Shown: positions 1 through 12,036, counted from the stretch's first letter. The stretch is DNA of 64,000 nucleotides from Mesocentrotus franciscanus (GCA_037976565.1 CP137671.1:19349910-19413909); one strand, 5' to 3'. The notes: generated by a model from the letters alone, not told the origin. Numbers and translations: made by a program.

Positions 1-860
1 CATTCCATTCTTAATAAATAACCTAGAGGGATTGGTTTTCATTTTAATCCAACCCAGCAGACTTCATGCCAACATGTATGTCTGTGTGCAGAATCCAGGG
101 TTCATAGGCAGGAGATTAATATTCAGATTTTCCGCCCTATGTATTCATTACGAACACCCATATTTACATAAGAACACAGAAATCGTATTTAATAAAGGGC
201 CTCTATTGAGCAAAGTCTCCTCCCTTCATTCAAATTCCAAAAGTTTTTGTTTGTTATGAAGAAGAAAAAAAATTGCCCATTGGAGCAAAGGTATGGAGGA
301 AAAAATCCAAACGTGTTTTCAAATTCTTTAGTAACAAAAATATCAAAAGTAAGAATTCCTACATATGTTCAAATAAGTTAATTGAACCTACCCTTGAATG
401 TTTTCCCTCTTTCCCTCCCAAAAGATGCTGCCACTCCCACGCAAGATAATATTGTCTTTTCCTGCAATACTAATGAAGCTTTAATAGAGACATGAAGACA
501 TGAAGTCACAGCAATTCTTTTAGAACTTGAAAAAGAATTAAATCAATACCTAGTGCAAAATTTTGTAAAAGAACATGTTTATTTTCTCCTATTTCAAATA
601 TTGACTAGTGTACAAATACCAAGATTGAATCTGTATCCAAAGATATGCCCGAAAGAAATACACAACTTTTCAATCAGACTCAGTTCATAATATCTTTGTT
701 GTTATCATTTGAAGATAAAAAAAACAATAAGACGATATTATCAGAGAGAAAGGGATATATTATATATCCCTATAAAAATGGATCTTCTAAAAGTTTATTC
801 ACGTTTATTCAACTTCCAGTATCAATTCCTGAAATAGTGATATTGCATATTCGGTGAGAA
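1..860. other. AT-rich DNA without recognised gene
   Basis: No domain, splice-bounded exon, RNA gene or repeat family was recognised here. The short open frames (for example at 32-259 and 645-857) have no recognisable motif and are of the size expected by chance in AT-rich DNA. Confidence 0.5.
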
Positions 861-975
861 AAAGTGTGTCGGCTGACGCGCATGGGGTTAACGCAGCCGT
901 CATCGCGGTCACATCTACAGCGTAGGTGGCTCAGAACATTACGCTGGGATTACGGATCCTAGGAGCCACGAGGAA
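861..975. other. short CpG-richer segment
   Basis: This stretch carries about nine CpG dinucleotides in a very AT-rich neighbourhood. It includes a small imperfect hairpin formed by GTGGCTC near 925 and GAGCCAC near 963. It may be the end of an old repeat or a small regulatory island. No gene is recognised. Confidence 0.25.
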
Positions 976-1032
976 TTCTTCAATTAAGATTTAATTAGGA
1001 CTGACGAAACAGTATCGCAAACTCCAAACACA

Positions 1033-1356
1033 TCCTGTCGATCAAGTTCAGAGATTGATTTCACAAGTGTTCTAAAGCAGAGTTGTTTCGACGCTGCAGC
1101 AAACTTGTGGAAAATTAAGTCTGAATACTAATCCCCCATTAAATTGACTTAGAAAAATCAGAATTTCAGTATTTTTTTCCCCAGCATTTATTCATTGAAT
1201 AATACTTGAATTATACTTATATCACAAATTAATTATACTTTTTTAAACATAATTAACATTAAGAATTTCAGAAGTTACTTTCAAAGAAGATTTTCATAAT
1301 GGCTGATACAACAATATCATCCTGTCAATCAAGTTCAAAGCGTGATTTCACAAGTG
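1033..1356 (+). repeat. direct duplication of a 37-base segment
   Basis: The block at 1033-1069 (TCCTGTCGATCAAGTTCAG followed by GATTTCACAAGTG) recurs at 1320-1356 with about four substitutions. The two lie some 290 bases apart in the same orientation, suggesting a locally duplicated or internally repetitive old element running on toward 2280. Confidence 0.5.
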
Positions 1357-1944
1357 CTAAGAAAATTAGTATTCTACCAAATCAAGTGTGAGAAATGACC
1401 ATCCTAGAAGTATTAACATCAGTCAAGGCTTTGAAATTGTATTGCAAAAATATCAAACTGCTAAAAAATGTAATCTTCTAAATTCAACTAGAATTCAACT
1501 GACGCTGTTTTGAATATAACTACGGAAAGGCACCAAAATGGCTGGATTTTTTCTCCAATCAATATTTTAAAGAAAATGATCTTCCTGAAGTAAGAGAAAG
1601 TCTTGAGAGAACCTGGTTATAGAGTCTCATAAACGATTGCCGGCATGGCAGAAACTTTGTCTCCACCTAATCTTGAGGAAAATTAACTTCCAAAAGATAT
1701 AGAAGTCTTGTGAGAATTTTGCTAGTCTCGCAAAAGATTGCATAATGATCTCCTACTTTCATCTGAACTGTATATTTCAAACAAAGTGGTGGATTAATTT
1801 TGCCAAACTTGAGTTTCCTCCATCATAGAAGGACCGGAAGATCAACTTAATCTAGACTAATCCAGAGAGTTGATAAACGTCTATTCCGGGGCACGAATTT
1901 AATCCATTTGACATTGCTCTGATCGAAATCATTATATTTCTATT

Positions 1945-2280
1945 TTGAGTGACAAAATATGGGTATCCTTAATAAACTGCTGTTTGGCTAGGAGGGAGTT
2001 TTCTATTTCAGCAATGGTTCCAAATTGCCGGCAAATTTATGAAACGATGACGAAATGTCTGTCAAGAACTCTTGCTAACCACCACCTAAAATCCAGTGTG
2101 CTTACTTTTCTCCAATATTTCTTTCTTTCATTTAACGTGGTTTTACCTCCAGTCACTTGCTCACCAGAACCAAAAGAGGGCAGTCTTTACAATAAGACTG
2201 GAAGAACTTTTATGGCAAGATCAACGATTGAAGTATTTTTTGAGAAAATGCTTGAACCACTTTAACTCTCTCTTTGGCAA
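1945..2280 (+). pseudogene. possible decayed hAT-type transposase C-terminus
   Basis: A 106-codon open stretch ends with LPPVTC, then E, then GSLYNKT and ARSTIE. The spacing resembles the C-terminal dimerisation region of hAT transposases, where a Leu-Pro-Val-Thr core is followed by Ser/Glu, a Ser-Leu-Lys-Thr stretch and Arg-Ser-Thr. The match needs gaps, the overlapping frame at 2096-2284 is also open, and upstream frames (1500-1940) are full of stops. If real, it is a decayed fossil. Chance similarity cannot be excluded. Confidence 0.25.
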
Positions 2281-2284
2281 TTGA

Positions 2285-3208
2285 CACATACAATTGTGTA
2301 TGCATAACAAGGATATGAGCAAGATGTGCTTTTGTTTCACTATATATATCTTGAATGTAATTTTGTTATCATTGTATCTACAAAATCTATGACTAAATAG
2401 TTATTCTTCTGCAACAACTATATGTCTTTTAATAACATACAGCTACAACAAAATATTATATAGTAATAATAATTGCTGATCATAAAGAGGCGGGGGGGGG
2501 GGCTGTGAAGCCAAAATTATTTGTCTGACCTTCAATACTTTTAACTTAAGTGAATACTGTCATTTGTTGTGGCAGTTGACTTTTTTTATTCTAGAACTGC
2601 CATTCAGAATATCCAAAATGTGAATGAAACATATAATATCATAAACATGTAAAGTGACAGAGAGTGCACCTCTAATGAGGCACAGGCTTTCTACTGTTCT
2701 TTTTATTTTTGCATACTCATAAAAGAATGAGATATATGACTAATATTGACCATTTTTCTGGCACATCTTTGATATTTCCAACATTCGTTTTCAGGATTTC
2801 CTTTTTTTCTTCTTCACCTTTACGACAGCAAACGGTAGCTGGTGAGAGACTGGCATGATGGCAGACTTATAGTCTACAGACACAAACCTTTGTCAGTCGC
2901 AGTGCTCAACAAAGTGTCTGAAATGTGAGTCTATGTAGACTACACAGTCTACTGCACTCCATGGGCCCTATACTACAGCTGCTTGTAACAGCCAGAGGCC
3001 TACAGAGCTAGGCACGGCTCAAGGCTTTATGGAATCGTGTTCAAGTGTAAAATTGGAGTCTGCGCTGGCAGACTGCGAGAGACTCATGATTTTGCCTGCA
3101 TACATTCTTAGTAATGTTTCCAGCGGAAGTGAATCTTTGTGACTCCCCCTCCCCACTCTCACTCCACCTTCTTACAATCCCTTACACATCTTGCCAAGAA
3201 AGTGAATG
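2285..3208. other. no gene seen; one G run
   Basis: AT-rich sequence with a run of about ten G near 2491. No coding, RNA or repeat feature was recognised apart from ordinary low-complexity DNA. Confidence 0.5.
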
Positions 3209-3212
3209 TTTT

Positions 3213-3612
3213 AAAGGGAAATCCAACCTTGAGAGCAAACTACTCTGGGGGAAGGCAGAAAAATCAATGAAGTAGACTGGTGACAGTTTAAATGAAATCA
3301 GACAAAAGTTGTGAAAGTTATAGGCCTACATTTCTGAAAGTTGTAATCAGTATAGGTATGGGCTCTTCAAATTAGCTGAATCCGTAATATCTCTGTGATG
3401 TAGTGGCGGCCAACTTGCCCATTTGTTCCAAAACACAAAATGACTAAAATATCAATTTTTCTAAAAATGTATGACTCATGAGGGTCTATTCTCTTTAGAG
3501 GACCTATAATAATATGCTATCCGTAATACATTTTTTAATAGCGCCACAAGGGAGAAGGCACTTAGGAGAAAAACAGAAATTAATGTAATTTTGTACAAGA
3601 CAAAGGCGACAA
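3213..3612 (+). mobile_element. TTAA-flanked non-autonomous element, copy 1 (right end lost)
   Basis: It starts directly after TTAA with AGGGAAATCCAACC and runs collinearly with the copies at 30437 and 32293. Shared blocks include GTAATCAGTATAGGTATGGG, the GTGATGTAGTGGCGG region, AGAGGACCTATA and GGGAGAAGGCAC. The matching inverted right end seen at 33072-33085 in copy 3 is not found here. The minus-strand open frame at 3476-3673 lies largely inside the repeat and is not supported as a gene. TTAA insertion suggests piggyBac-type mobilisation, which is an inference. Confidence 0.6.
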
Positions 3613-3673
3613 ACTTACCAATTATGGTAACTTTGCCACCAATACCAACTACCATGGCAACAGCACTCAACAT

Positions 3674-5090
3674 CCAATCAAATCAAGGTTTCCATGGAAG
3701 TTACTATTAATGGCAAAATAACCATTAATGCTAAGTTTTGTGAAATCAATCCAAATCAATTGCAAGTTTGCAGTCTCCTATCTCTTATGTACTTAGTTGC
3801 GATTGATATCATCTCTTATAAGACAGGGCCCTGCCGATGTCCATAAACCACAGGTTGATTTTGACTCATAGACTTAAAGAAGCTAACCGGTACCTTTAAA
3901 CAGCACTTTATGATTCATGCAAGGTTATGGTTTCATCAATTTGTCATGGGAAACGTTCAAAACCACATTTTTCAACTTGACGGAGACAGCTTGGAGGGTA
4001 AGACAGAGTTGAATAGGAGTGGGAGACAGGGGCAGTTCCGTCCTCTGCCAGACTCCAGCAGCATCTGAAGAGTTTGTTGCAAGATGCATTATCTCCATTA
4101 AACAAAACTTGATAAATCAGAGCTCAGAATTTGTTGAGGTTGCCCCGTGCCATGGACTAAAACCCTACTGGGATACCTAAATGTTCTGCTTTTGTGGTCC
4201 AAACGGCAACTTAAAAATATCATGATTACAGTGTTAATGCTTTGCATCAGTTTTGTGCAAATTACAATAAATAACCACAGTAGGTTGAATTTGGCAACCT
4301 CGTCAATGGTCTATACTCATTGCTAACAACCCAAATAAAAAGTTAAATGGGAGCACCACTTATTCATGCATTTAATTTGCTCCCCTCCCCCGCAGAAAAA
4401 ACAAGAAAAGGGAGAATGGGCGTTTTGGAATAATACTAATGCACAGAATCGTGTCTTTGTCATATTGAGTAGGGTGAAACTGCATGAAATGACTTCAGAT
4501 GCAACAAACGCTATTAATGTGTAGTGCCATGATAGTTGTAAACTTTTCAAATTTTAGAATTGGTGCTTAATACGTTATGTGATGAATCTCTGCACGTGCT
4601 AGCATGGTTCAACAACTTTAAACATTCGGTGGAATAGATCAAAGTCTTTACTCAACACATAGTCTGGTCTTCCGACAGAACACGTACCGGTATGCCAAAG
4701 ACATGACTAATCTCTATAAATAATGCATGACAATGTATAATACCTTAAGTGGTTATAAACGCTCTCAAGATAAAGTTTCTATATACCTTCGTGCTATATG
4801 TTGCCTAATGGTGCCTTATATCTGGGGGAGTATACTTTAAAGATCATTCCATACATTACCTGCTCTTTTTTGTGCCATTTTAATACCTGTACACACCTAG
4901 ACATCAGCTTTAAGGGGAAAAATTATTTTTTAAAGAGGAATTTGGAATGATTCCAAAGAAAAGTAATACTTAACCAACTGCTGGTTTATAGAGACAATCT
5001 CGGTTTGCTGGCTGCCTCCAAGAATGCTGTAAAAGCTATATTATAGTATCAATTACAGCAACTGCCTTCTTGTGGGAAGTCGATTTTAGG
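3674..5090. other. no gene seen
   Basis: Unremarkable AT-rich sequence. The open frame at 4323-4550 (minus) shows no domain. No repeats or RNA genes were recognised. Confidence 0.5.
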
Positions 5091-5092
5091 CC

Positions 5093-5967
5093 CATTTACA
5101 CAGCCCAAACACCATATTTTAAATCATTGATTTTTGGGACTATATTTAGGGTGCGTTCAATCGACACTTTTTCACCCTAGAATCACGGTTTTCAAAGACG
5201 TTTAATTTAAAACACGGTTCCGTTCAAGCAATTTTTCGTTGGTCGTAAAAATAAACGTGTTTAAAAACACAAACATGAAACGCTGAAAAAGATGCGTTTT
5301 GTATCATGATTCTGCAGAATCACGGTCGCTAAAATTCGCTTGAACGAACGGAGATCTCAATCATGATTCTATGACGTCATTATTTATTATATATATTATC
5401 GCTAACTATTTCTATTCTTCCTGGGTGGGCTTGAAATGAGCGAGAATCATCGTTGATGGAAAATCGCTTGAACGATCTCCCGCAGTAACCGTGTTTTGTA
5501 TCGGCGTTTTGAATTGTGATTCATGTTTGTGATTCTAGCTTCGAAAAATCGCTTGAACGCACCCTACTGGAAAAAGCCATAAAAAAACCGTTGAAGTTTG
5601 CTTATACAGATTTTTAGGTGAGTAGTGCGCATGCACCACTCCTCAATGCTCTGCATGCATTAGCATGGAAGCAAAGAGAGTCACATGAGCAAACATTGGT
5701 ATCTTACCGAAGTTTGCTTTTACACTGCAAAAATCAGTGAAACTTGACGGGCATGGGGATTCCGAAAACCACACTCCATGCAGAGGTGGATTTTTGTATT
5801 TCAAATTTTTTATTTCCATTTTTTTGTTGTGTTTGCCGGTAATGTTATGCTAACACAACGAAAAATCGAGGGGAAAAAAAAATCCACCTTGGGAGTGTTG
5901 CTATGTAACTACCAGCAAATCACCGTAATGTGAGAAAAATCAATGATTTTAGGTTGCAGTGTAAATG
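5093..5967. mobile_element. inverted-repeat element interrupted by a second element
   Basis: The left end (CATTTACACAGCCC, then AAATCATTGATTTTT) is mirrored at the right end (AAAAATCAATGATTTT, then GCAGTGTAAATG). Inside lie further paired segments, for example GAGGTGGATTTTT near 5780 against AAAAATCCACCTT near 5880. Removing the nested element at 5149-5564 leaves about 456 bases. It codes for nothing recognisable and looks like a foldback or MITE remnant. No target duplication could be fixed. Confidence 0.6.
5149..5564 (+). mobile_element. Harbinger-like MITE, family A copy 1
   Basis: A 416-base element with terminal inverted repeats GGGTGCGTTCAA and TTGAACGCACCC. Its body is nearly collinear with 36078-36483 and, inverted, with 52833-53248. 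The other two copies have clear three-base TWA target duplications, the habit of PIF/Harbinger elements. This copy has TTA on the left and TAC on the right, so one flank has mutated. It is inserted inside the inverted-repeat element at 5093-5967, so it is the younger of the two. Confidence 0.85.
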
Positions 5968-6171
5968 CAGCTATTATAAAGGATTTATGAATATCATTAT
6001 CATCCATCTTCTAATTCAATGTCAAAGGATCTATGGGGGCTTCCTGTTATGTAATCGCATAATTTAAGAGCCCTTATTATGACCCCACCCAATACTACTT
6101 TGTATTTCTATGAAGATCCACTAAGTACTGCACATGCCCGTTCCATCAACAGTTCTTCAGATGGCATTAGA

Positions 6172-6352
6172 TCCTCCTCCTCCTCCTCCTCCTCCTCCTC
6201 CTCCTCCTCCTCCTCCTCCTCCTCCTCCTCCTCCTCCTCCTCCTCCTCCTCCTCCTCCTCCTCCTCCTCCTCCTCCTCCTCCTCCTCCTCCTCCTCCTCC
6301 TCCTCCTCCTCCTCCTCCTCCTCCTCCTCCTCCTCCTCCTCCTCCTCCTCTC
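6172..6352 (+). repeat. (TCC)n microsatellite, about 60 units
   Basis: An essentially uninterrupted TCC repeat. It produces long artefactual Ser, Pro and Arg runs in three frames, which should not be annotated as proteins. The minus strand is pure purine (GGA)n. Confidence 0.97.
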
Positions 6353-6383
6353 CAATTGATCTGTCTTTAAACCTACATATACC

Positions 6384-6456
6384 TTCTTCCCTCTACCCCC
6401 TCCCTCTCCCCTCTCCCCTCTCCCCTCTCTCTCTCTCTCTCTCTCTCTCCCTCTAG
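6384..6456 (+). repeat. (CCCTCT)n / (CT)n tract
   Basis: Three CCCTCT-type units pass into about twelve CT dinucleotides directly after the TCC microsatellite, making a composite pyrimidine-rich region from 6172 to 6456. Confidence 0.9.
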
Positions 6457-6459
6457 TCA

Positions 6460-9185
6460 TTCTTTCCCTCCTTCTGCTCATCTCTTTTTCCATCTCTTTT
6501 CCAATAGCTTTGCTTTTACTGTCTCCTTATTTCTTATTTTACTGTCTGCACTTATGGATAGTTTAGGTTTCATATTTGTTATCCCTCTATGCTTTTACTT
6601 AAAGCCAAGATTTACATTCTTCTCTTAACAGGAGAAAGTGCTATTTTATATGCAAACCATAAGTACATGTATTAGTCATTCTTAATGAGCTTTCAAAACC
6701 AAAGCCACTTATCTGATTAATCATGCTCGGCATTGCTTGTATCAAATTAAAGAAATAAAAAACTAATCAAGCTTTGTGTAAGAAAATTAAGCTTCCTTTC
6801 AATAGGTGTTATTATAATTATGTTATCAATATAAAACTTTTAATCACTTCAATAACACTTTCCTTTGCCACAAGTGCCATCTTGCACAGTCATTCATTTG
6901 CCATGCATGCTGATTTGCACATAGGTATCAATTGGCGGAAGGTTTGCCTTTTGCAACACAAAAGTTTCGCAAAACAGGTGAATGAAATAATTTCTATGAG
7001 GCCCTTCACAATGGCATGTGCATAAATTTGGTTACATTACCAAAATGGCCCATTTTGAAGGTGTAACTGCTGAATGTTCTAAATAATTTTATGCAGTTTG
7101 AGCTGGACACAATATGGCGACTACTGCTTTGTTTGGCAAGCACAAAACAAAAGAATATACGCCATGTTATGACCCAGTGAAACCAAGTTGGCCAAACTCT
7201 GTGTATAGATGGCTCTGATTCAATGGTTGTTACACCCCCACCATCCCATGAATGAAACACATTTTGTATGAAATTGTAGAAATTTCATTCAAATTCATTG
7301 ACCAGAATACCTAAACTTCTGGCTGTGTTTTGACTATTGTAATGACTATAAAACATGTAATTTTACTCAAAGAGGCTATTGTAATTTAGTTTCAGTGATT
7401 TTATGCATGAAAAACTATTTATGCATTGACAAAAATGAACTTCCTTTTAAGATGACCCTTCTTTTCTTTTACACAGGACTTTTAAAGAGTTCTTGAAGAA
7501 AGTTAGACCTCAGCTCATTTCTTTTCCCCTTGTATTTGAACAAGTTTGTAACATTTCATTTTCTTTTTAAATTACTTTTTAATATACTACCCTAAAATTA
7601 ATGAAAGCTGTAAAATCGAATTTTTAAAAATATACATACCATTTCTCTATAAATATGGGATTCAATTCACACATCACAAAATATGATGTCAACAAATATT
7701 TTTGAAACATATGGATGAACTTACCTATAACATATCAAACAAACATATTTTGTTGTTATGATACTTTACTTGAGTAAAATGGGGGAAAGTATGTCACATA
7801 ATTTGATTAAGATAATCTAGGAAACACACATGGTTCTAAGAAACAGGGTTACAACAAACTGATTAGGAATATGTCCTAAATCATTCAAATCACCCCTAAG
7901 GGACTGGCTAACTCCAATCCCCCCTGTAAAGATTTAATATCTGTATTCGCATTGTGTGTCAGGACTGCTCAAATCACAGTATTCACTGAGTATCTTTTTT
8001 GCTGCGTAAGGCTGCATTTGTACAAGTTCTTCGAAAACAGATCTCGACAAGAACATCAGCACTTCGATTTCATAACATAAGTAGGGATGTTGCCTTGAAA
8101 TAAAAGCACTTCTTCAATGCTCAATTTCTCAAAAATGCATTTAAAATATATTTATAAATGTATGACGCGGGAGAGGGGTGCAGCCCATGAGGATTCTTAA
8201 AATGCACATATCTAATCAACAATCCCCTCATTTTGGGGTTAGTGAGCTAGGTGCCAGAATTATTACGTAATTTCTGTATCCTCTCTAGTGAAGTTTCGAC
8301 AACAAAATGTGAAATAAACATTTCACTGTAATATTAAAATATTATCTTTATTTGTGCACTCGCTTCATTCACTCACAAATTTTTAGAACAGGAAAGTAAA
8401 TATGGGAAAAAAGTGTCAGCCCCCTCCTCACGAAAATGTGCCCAAATGCCTTTGAAGTCAATAAAGATAATTGTTATCATTAAAGAATATCTCAATTTCA
8501 ATGATGGAGTGTCAAGCGTGACAGACATGAGCCCTGTTAGAAAAAACGCTATCATTAATTATTCTGTGTCCTGAGTTTGACTGACAGCCGTTTGACAAGA
8601 AATCGATATACTTTGTCTGATTGTCATGAAATCTAAACCCTCCTGTCAAACTTTCTCTGATATATATATCCAATCCATGAAGCAGAATCCTGTCTCCACT
8701 CTCCATTATATAATATTGAATAACCTTTGTCTGCAAATATGGTCATATGGCAATCATTTTCTCCTTGTGACTGCCACTTGCAGGCATATCATGATATTTT
8801 CTTTATTTTTTTAGTCTTCGTTAGGAGGGAGGGGGGAGTGAAAGGCAGTGCAAGAAGATGGATGAAAAGTGATGGAATTTTCTTTGATATCCTGATTTCA
8901 GTTTGAATTAACAGGTGAAAGCACAATCATGTTTGCTATTATAGAGTAAATTAAAGCATACAAAATGGTAGTCCTATAATCAAATTAATTTTAAACCTGA
9001 TTTTGTGCCGTAGGCTCTAGTTAGTGGAAAATGATAATCAAGCTTTGGAATATCACTCATAGTCAATTATATTAAAAACACAACAATCCTTTCCAACAAA
9101 TCATAGCTTACAATATCAGTTATTATTATCTATATGAGGCTTCCAAGGGGTACAATAAATCAGTGTATTCAATATCTTTAACGCA
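6460..9185. other. no supported gene
   Basis: About 2.7 kb of AT-rich DNA. One good-looking plus-strand splice acceptor (a pyrimidine tract ending CTTTTACACAG at 7481) precedes a 30-codon open stretch. No convincing donor follows and no domain is recognised. The remaining short open frames (6774-7025, 7006-7260 minus, 8373-8736 minus) show no family features. Confidence 0.45.
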
Positions 9186-9188
9186 GTA

Positions 9189-9235
9189 CCCGGATGACCG
9201 ACCAATATTGTTTTCGTATTGCTCAGTCATCCGGG
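9189..9235. repeat. short inverted repeat
   Basis: CCCGGATGAC at 9189 pairs with GTCATCCGGG ending at 9235, around a loop containing AATATTG. The same AATATTG and GCTCAG/GCTTGAG vocabulary appears in the larger foldback at 9437-9575, so both may be parts of one decayed element. Confidence 0.6.
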
Positions 9236-9436
9236 AACTTCAACAATATAAGACGCGCGCAAGGCAGGGTACGCTTATTTTGCGCTAATTTTTAAACAAT
9301 GGATTATGTAAATGAGGATTTAAACCATGGGTTAAGTTAAACCTCCTTTGTGAATTCAGGCCAAAGCCATATTTACCGAGGTAAGTCAAAATTTTGTTAT
9401 TTCGCTAGTCAGATTAATAATAGATAATAATAATAA

Positions 9437-9575
9437 TATTGTATGGCTTTGTTTTCATGTGATACAAGAAAATATTGCTCTCGCTAAGACAATATTAGAC
9501 TCGTCTTTGACTCGTCCAATATTGTCATAGCTTGAGTAATATATTCTTGTATCACACTCAAAGCCATCCAATATC
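9437..9575. mobile_element. foldback element of about 139 bases
   Basis: The left arm contains ATATTGTATGGCTTTG, then GATACAAGAA and GACAATATT. The right arm contains AATATTGTC, then TTCTTGTATC and CAAAGCCATCCAATAT. The arms are roughly 55-60 bases with mismatches and close on a GACTCGTC-type loop. A short (TAA)n run precedes it. It is non-coding and resembles a palindromic MITE. Confidence 0.7.
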
Positions 9576-10062
9576 ATATAAGTCTTCATTAATTTTGACA
9601 ATCACTTAGTTATTACTAAGCATTGCTCTTCCAACGCAATATAAAATAAAATTCTGCCTAGGCATGTTAACATCTTTAGAAGCCTATTTTATCTACCAAG
9701 TGAAAACAAAATCTGTATAATATTCAAAGTTTAAAGTGCATAAACTATCACGAAAGATGAAAATTGGCCAGGATAGCAATTGTCCTCTGATTAATTCAAT
9801 GGTTAATTCAATTATATGATGAGGATGTGTCCATTTTTAAAGGAAACAAAGTCAGAAATATCTGGAACATATCTATAAAAAAAAATTGGAAGCACCCCAC
9901 CCCCTTCCTTCCCCTGAAGGGAGAGAAATTGTCATGCATCACCTAATGAGAGCTAGGAGGGCATTAATTAAGTCTATGTGAAGGTATTGGAGTTATACCC
10001 TTCTGGCTCTCAATAGATAGAATGAAAGGATATGAGTGATTGCATAACCATACTCTTTCGAC

Positions 10063-10438
10063 ACTTTTATGACATTAATTAACATCCTATATTAAAGAGA
10101 CAGGGAATATAATGATATAAATGTATATGTACCGGTATGCGGTAATTAGCAGACTGTTATGACACCTTTATGACATTAAACATCCTTTATAAGATGATGA
10201 AGTGGATCCTTATCAAATGATTGGTTGAGAGCGTACACGTGACCAGGCATTTATTTTACCTAACACGTAATTTTACTAATGACCGGTCATTAGCAAATAC
10301 TAATACTAATACTAATACTTATAAAACAAATAAACCATCATTTTATAAAACAAATAATACACATTTTATGACATTTTATAACATCCTATAAGACACATGG
10401 ATATAAATGTACATGTACGCAGTAATTAGCAGACTGTC
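10063..10438 (+). repeat. three partial direct repeats
   Basis: ACATCCTAT with downstream GATATAAATG and GTAATTAGCAGACTGT occurs at 10063-10157 and again at 10363-10438. A shorter TATGACATTAAACATCC version lies near 10168. The spacer holds a (TACTAA)n run at 10296-10320. This is an old local duplication with no coding content. Confidence 0.6.
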
Positions 10439-11068
10439 ACGAGATGAATGTCAATCTAAATCATGGATGTATCTCATAATTGTCTCTAATTCAACCCCAG
10501 ATACTCTTCTCTTTTACAAAAGATGCAATCTACCGGTCCTTCTGTAAAATCTACTCTACAAACTGTCTGATTTCCCCTATTCTCTAAATAACTTAGAATT
10601 TCTCCAATTGATATGATTCCTATTTATTACGAACAGGCAGACAGCTTCTCAAATTCTTAATTTTATAAGTTTGATATCTTCTTTTCAGTAAGAAGCACCT
10701 TAGCTAACATTATTGTATAGCTTATGATAATGCATAGAGAGTGTGCAATTCTACCCTTGAAAAAAATATAAGCAATAAAATATCAAAAATCGATAATTGT
10801 CTCTAGATGGGACTGAATAAAGTGAAATATTACAAAGTAAGGTACCTATGGTTGGTTCTGGTATCTGAATAGTAAACTGAAAGAAAATTACATATGATTG
10901 CTACAGACAAAATGTTTACATCTTCGATGGAGCAATGTTGTGAATATCTTTGCAAAAAGTACCACTCCCCCAAAAAAATCAAATATATATACAATAGTAA
11001 TAATAATGAAGGGTTGTCCTATGAGCTAAAAAAAGAGGTGTTAATATGAATCTTATTTCTATTTTCAG

Positions 11069-11120
11069 AATTGACCCTGAGGTTGACGTTCAAATGACAG
11101 AAAAAAATGAACTTGTCTAG
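11069..11120 (+). CDS. candidate terminal coding exon (unverified)
   Basis: A pyrimidine-rich tract ending TTCTATTTTCAG at 11068 is followed by one base and then 16 open codons, IDPEVDVQMTEKNELV, ending in TAG at 11118-11120. The other two frames close early. If spliced, this would be the C-terminus of a protein entered in phase 2. The acidic tail ends in Glu-Leu-Val, which has the general form of a C-terminal PDZ ligand. No upstream exon could be linked. An AATAAA lies at 11726-11731. A good acceptor before a short open run arises often by chance, so this is only a candidate. Confidence 0.25.
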
Positions 11121-11129
11121 AGATTACTA

Positions 11130-12030
11130 GAGAAGGGTAATGGCAGGAAATGAATGAGTGAGGTGGATACTGTGAGCAATACACAACAATGGGAGAGTTA
11201 TTGGATTGCTCAAACAATCAGCATTGGGATAGCGAGAGACGGAGATAATAGAATTTGTTGATTTAGAGTGTTAATCATAGATAGAGGCATTGTGTGTGAG
11301 AGAAAAGGATTAGAGGGAGATAGAGGGAAGAGGAGGAAAGAATTGTTTTGAATATAATTGAATTTTGATTTAATATCAACAAAATTGATTCTTCTGTAGA
11401 ATTAGAAATACATGCGATAACACGACGTAACTATATTCAAATACAATCTTAAAGGAGGAGCAGGGAGAGTGATAGAATGATGGATACAGTGAAGGAAAAG
11501 CTATATTTGAAAATAACTGATGAGAAAATAGTTTGTTTTAAATATGAAAATTGTGAATGACTAACAAAAGAGAGGAAGAAATAGTTTTCAGGAGGAGATT
11601 TGACAAACCAAAGAAAGATGACTTTTGTTACAGGAAGGACAAATGGAGGGGGTAAGAAGAAGAATGGGAGAGAAATCCAGAATCAGATTAATATAGAACA
11701 GATGGAAGATATTTGATACAATGGAAATAAACGGAGCATAAGAAGAAACCTACTGCGTGAAATAGTTTTCACCGTGCAATTTTGAAGAACTTGGCTGATA
11801 TTCTAAAACCAAAATTTAAACCGCTGGGATTAGGCTTTTTTCTCTCCAAATTAGGGCTTATTAAAGGAACTTAGTCTAAGGTCTACCTTTTCACTTGTGA
11901 AACATGATTTAAGACCCAGGTCGGGTTTGATTGAAATAGTAGAATGCGAACCAAGGACAATACACTAGAATATATGACTGTACGCTAGATATTTGGTAAA
12001 ATTAACAGCTCAAACAGTCAATACAAATTT
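11130..12030. other. no gene; purine-biased stretch
   Basis: The plus strand is noticeably purine-biased from about 11280 to 11760 (many GAGA, GGAG and AGAAG words) without forming a clean microsatellite. Nothing codes recognisably here. It could serve as 3' untranslated DNA if the exon candidate just upstream is real. Confidence 0.4.
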
Positions 12031-12036
12031 TTGAAT

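Noticed and set aside
3476..3673. Minus frame with a hydrophobic MLSAVAMVVGIGG start and a GTAAGT donor nearby
   Set aside because: Most of it is the TTAA-family repeat also present at 32293, so conserved coding is unlikely.
6079..6493. Ser-, Pro- and Arg-rich open frames of 78-125 codons
   Set aside because: They are translations of the (TCC)n and (CT)n microsatellites in different frames.
7482..7575. Plus-strand segment TFKEFLKKVRPQL after a fine acceptor
   Set aside because: No consensus donor and no link to another exon; left as unsupported.
9340..9385. 21-base exon-like segment ending GAG|GTAAGT
   Set aside because: It sits between two foldback repeats, and a seven-codon exon cannot be supported without transcripts.
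10840..10885. 31-base minus-strand microexon-like segment (TTTCTTTCAG to TAG|GTACC)
   Set aside because: In the phase required by the 12856-13019 candidate it ends in a stop, and microexons this short arise easily by chance.
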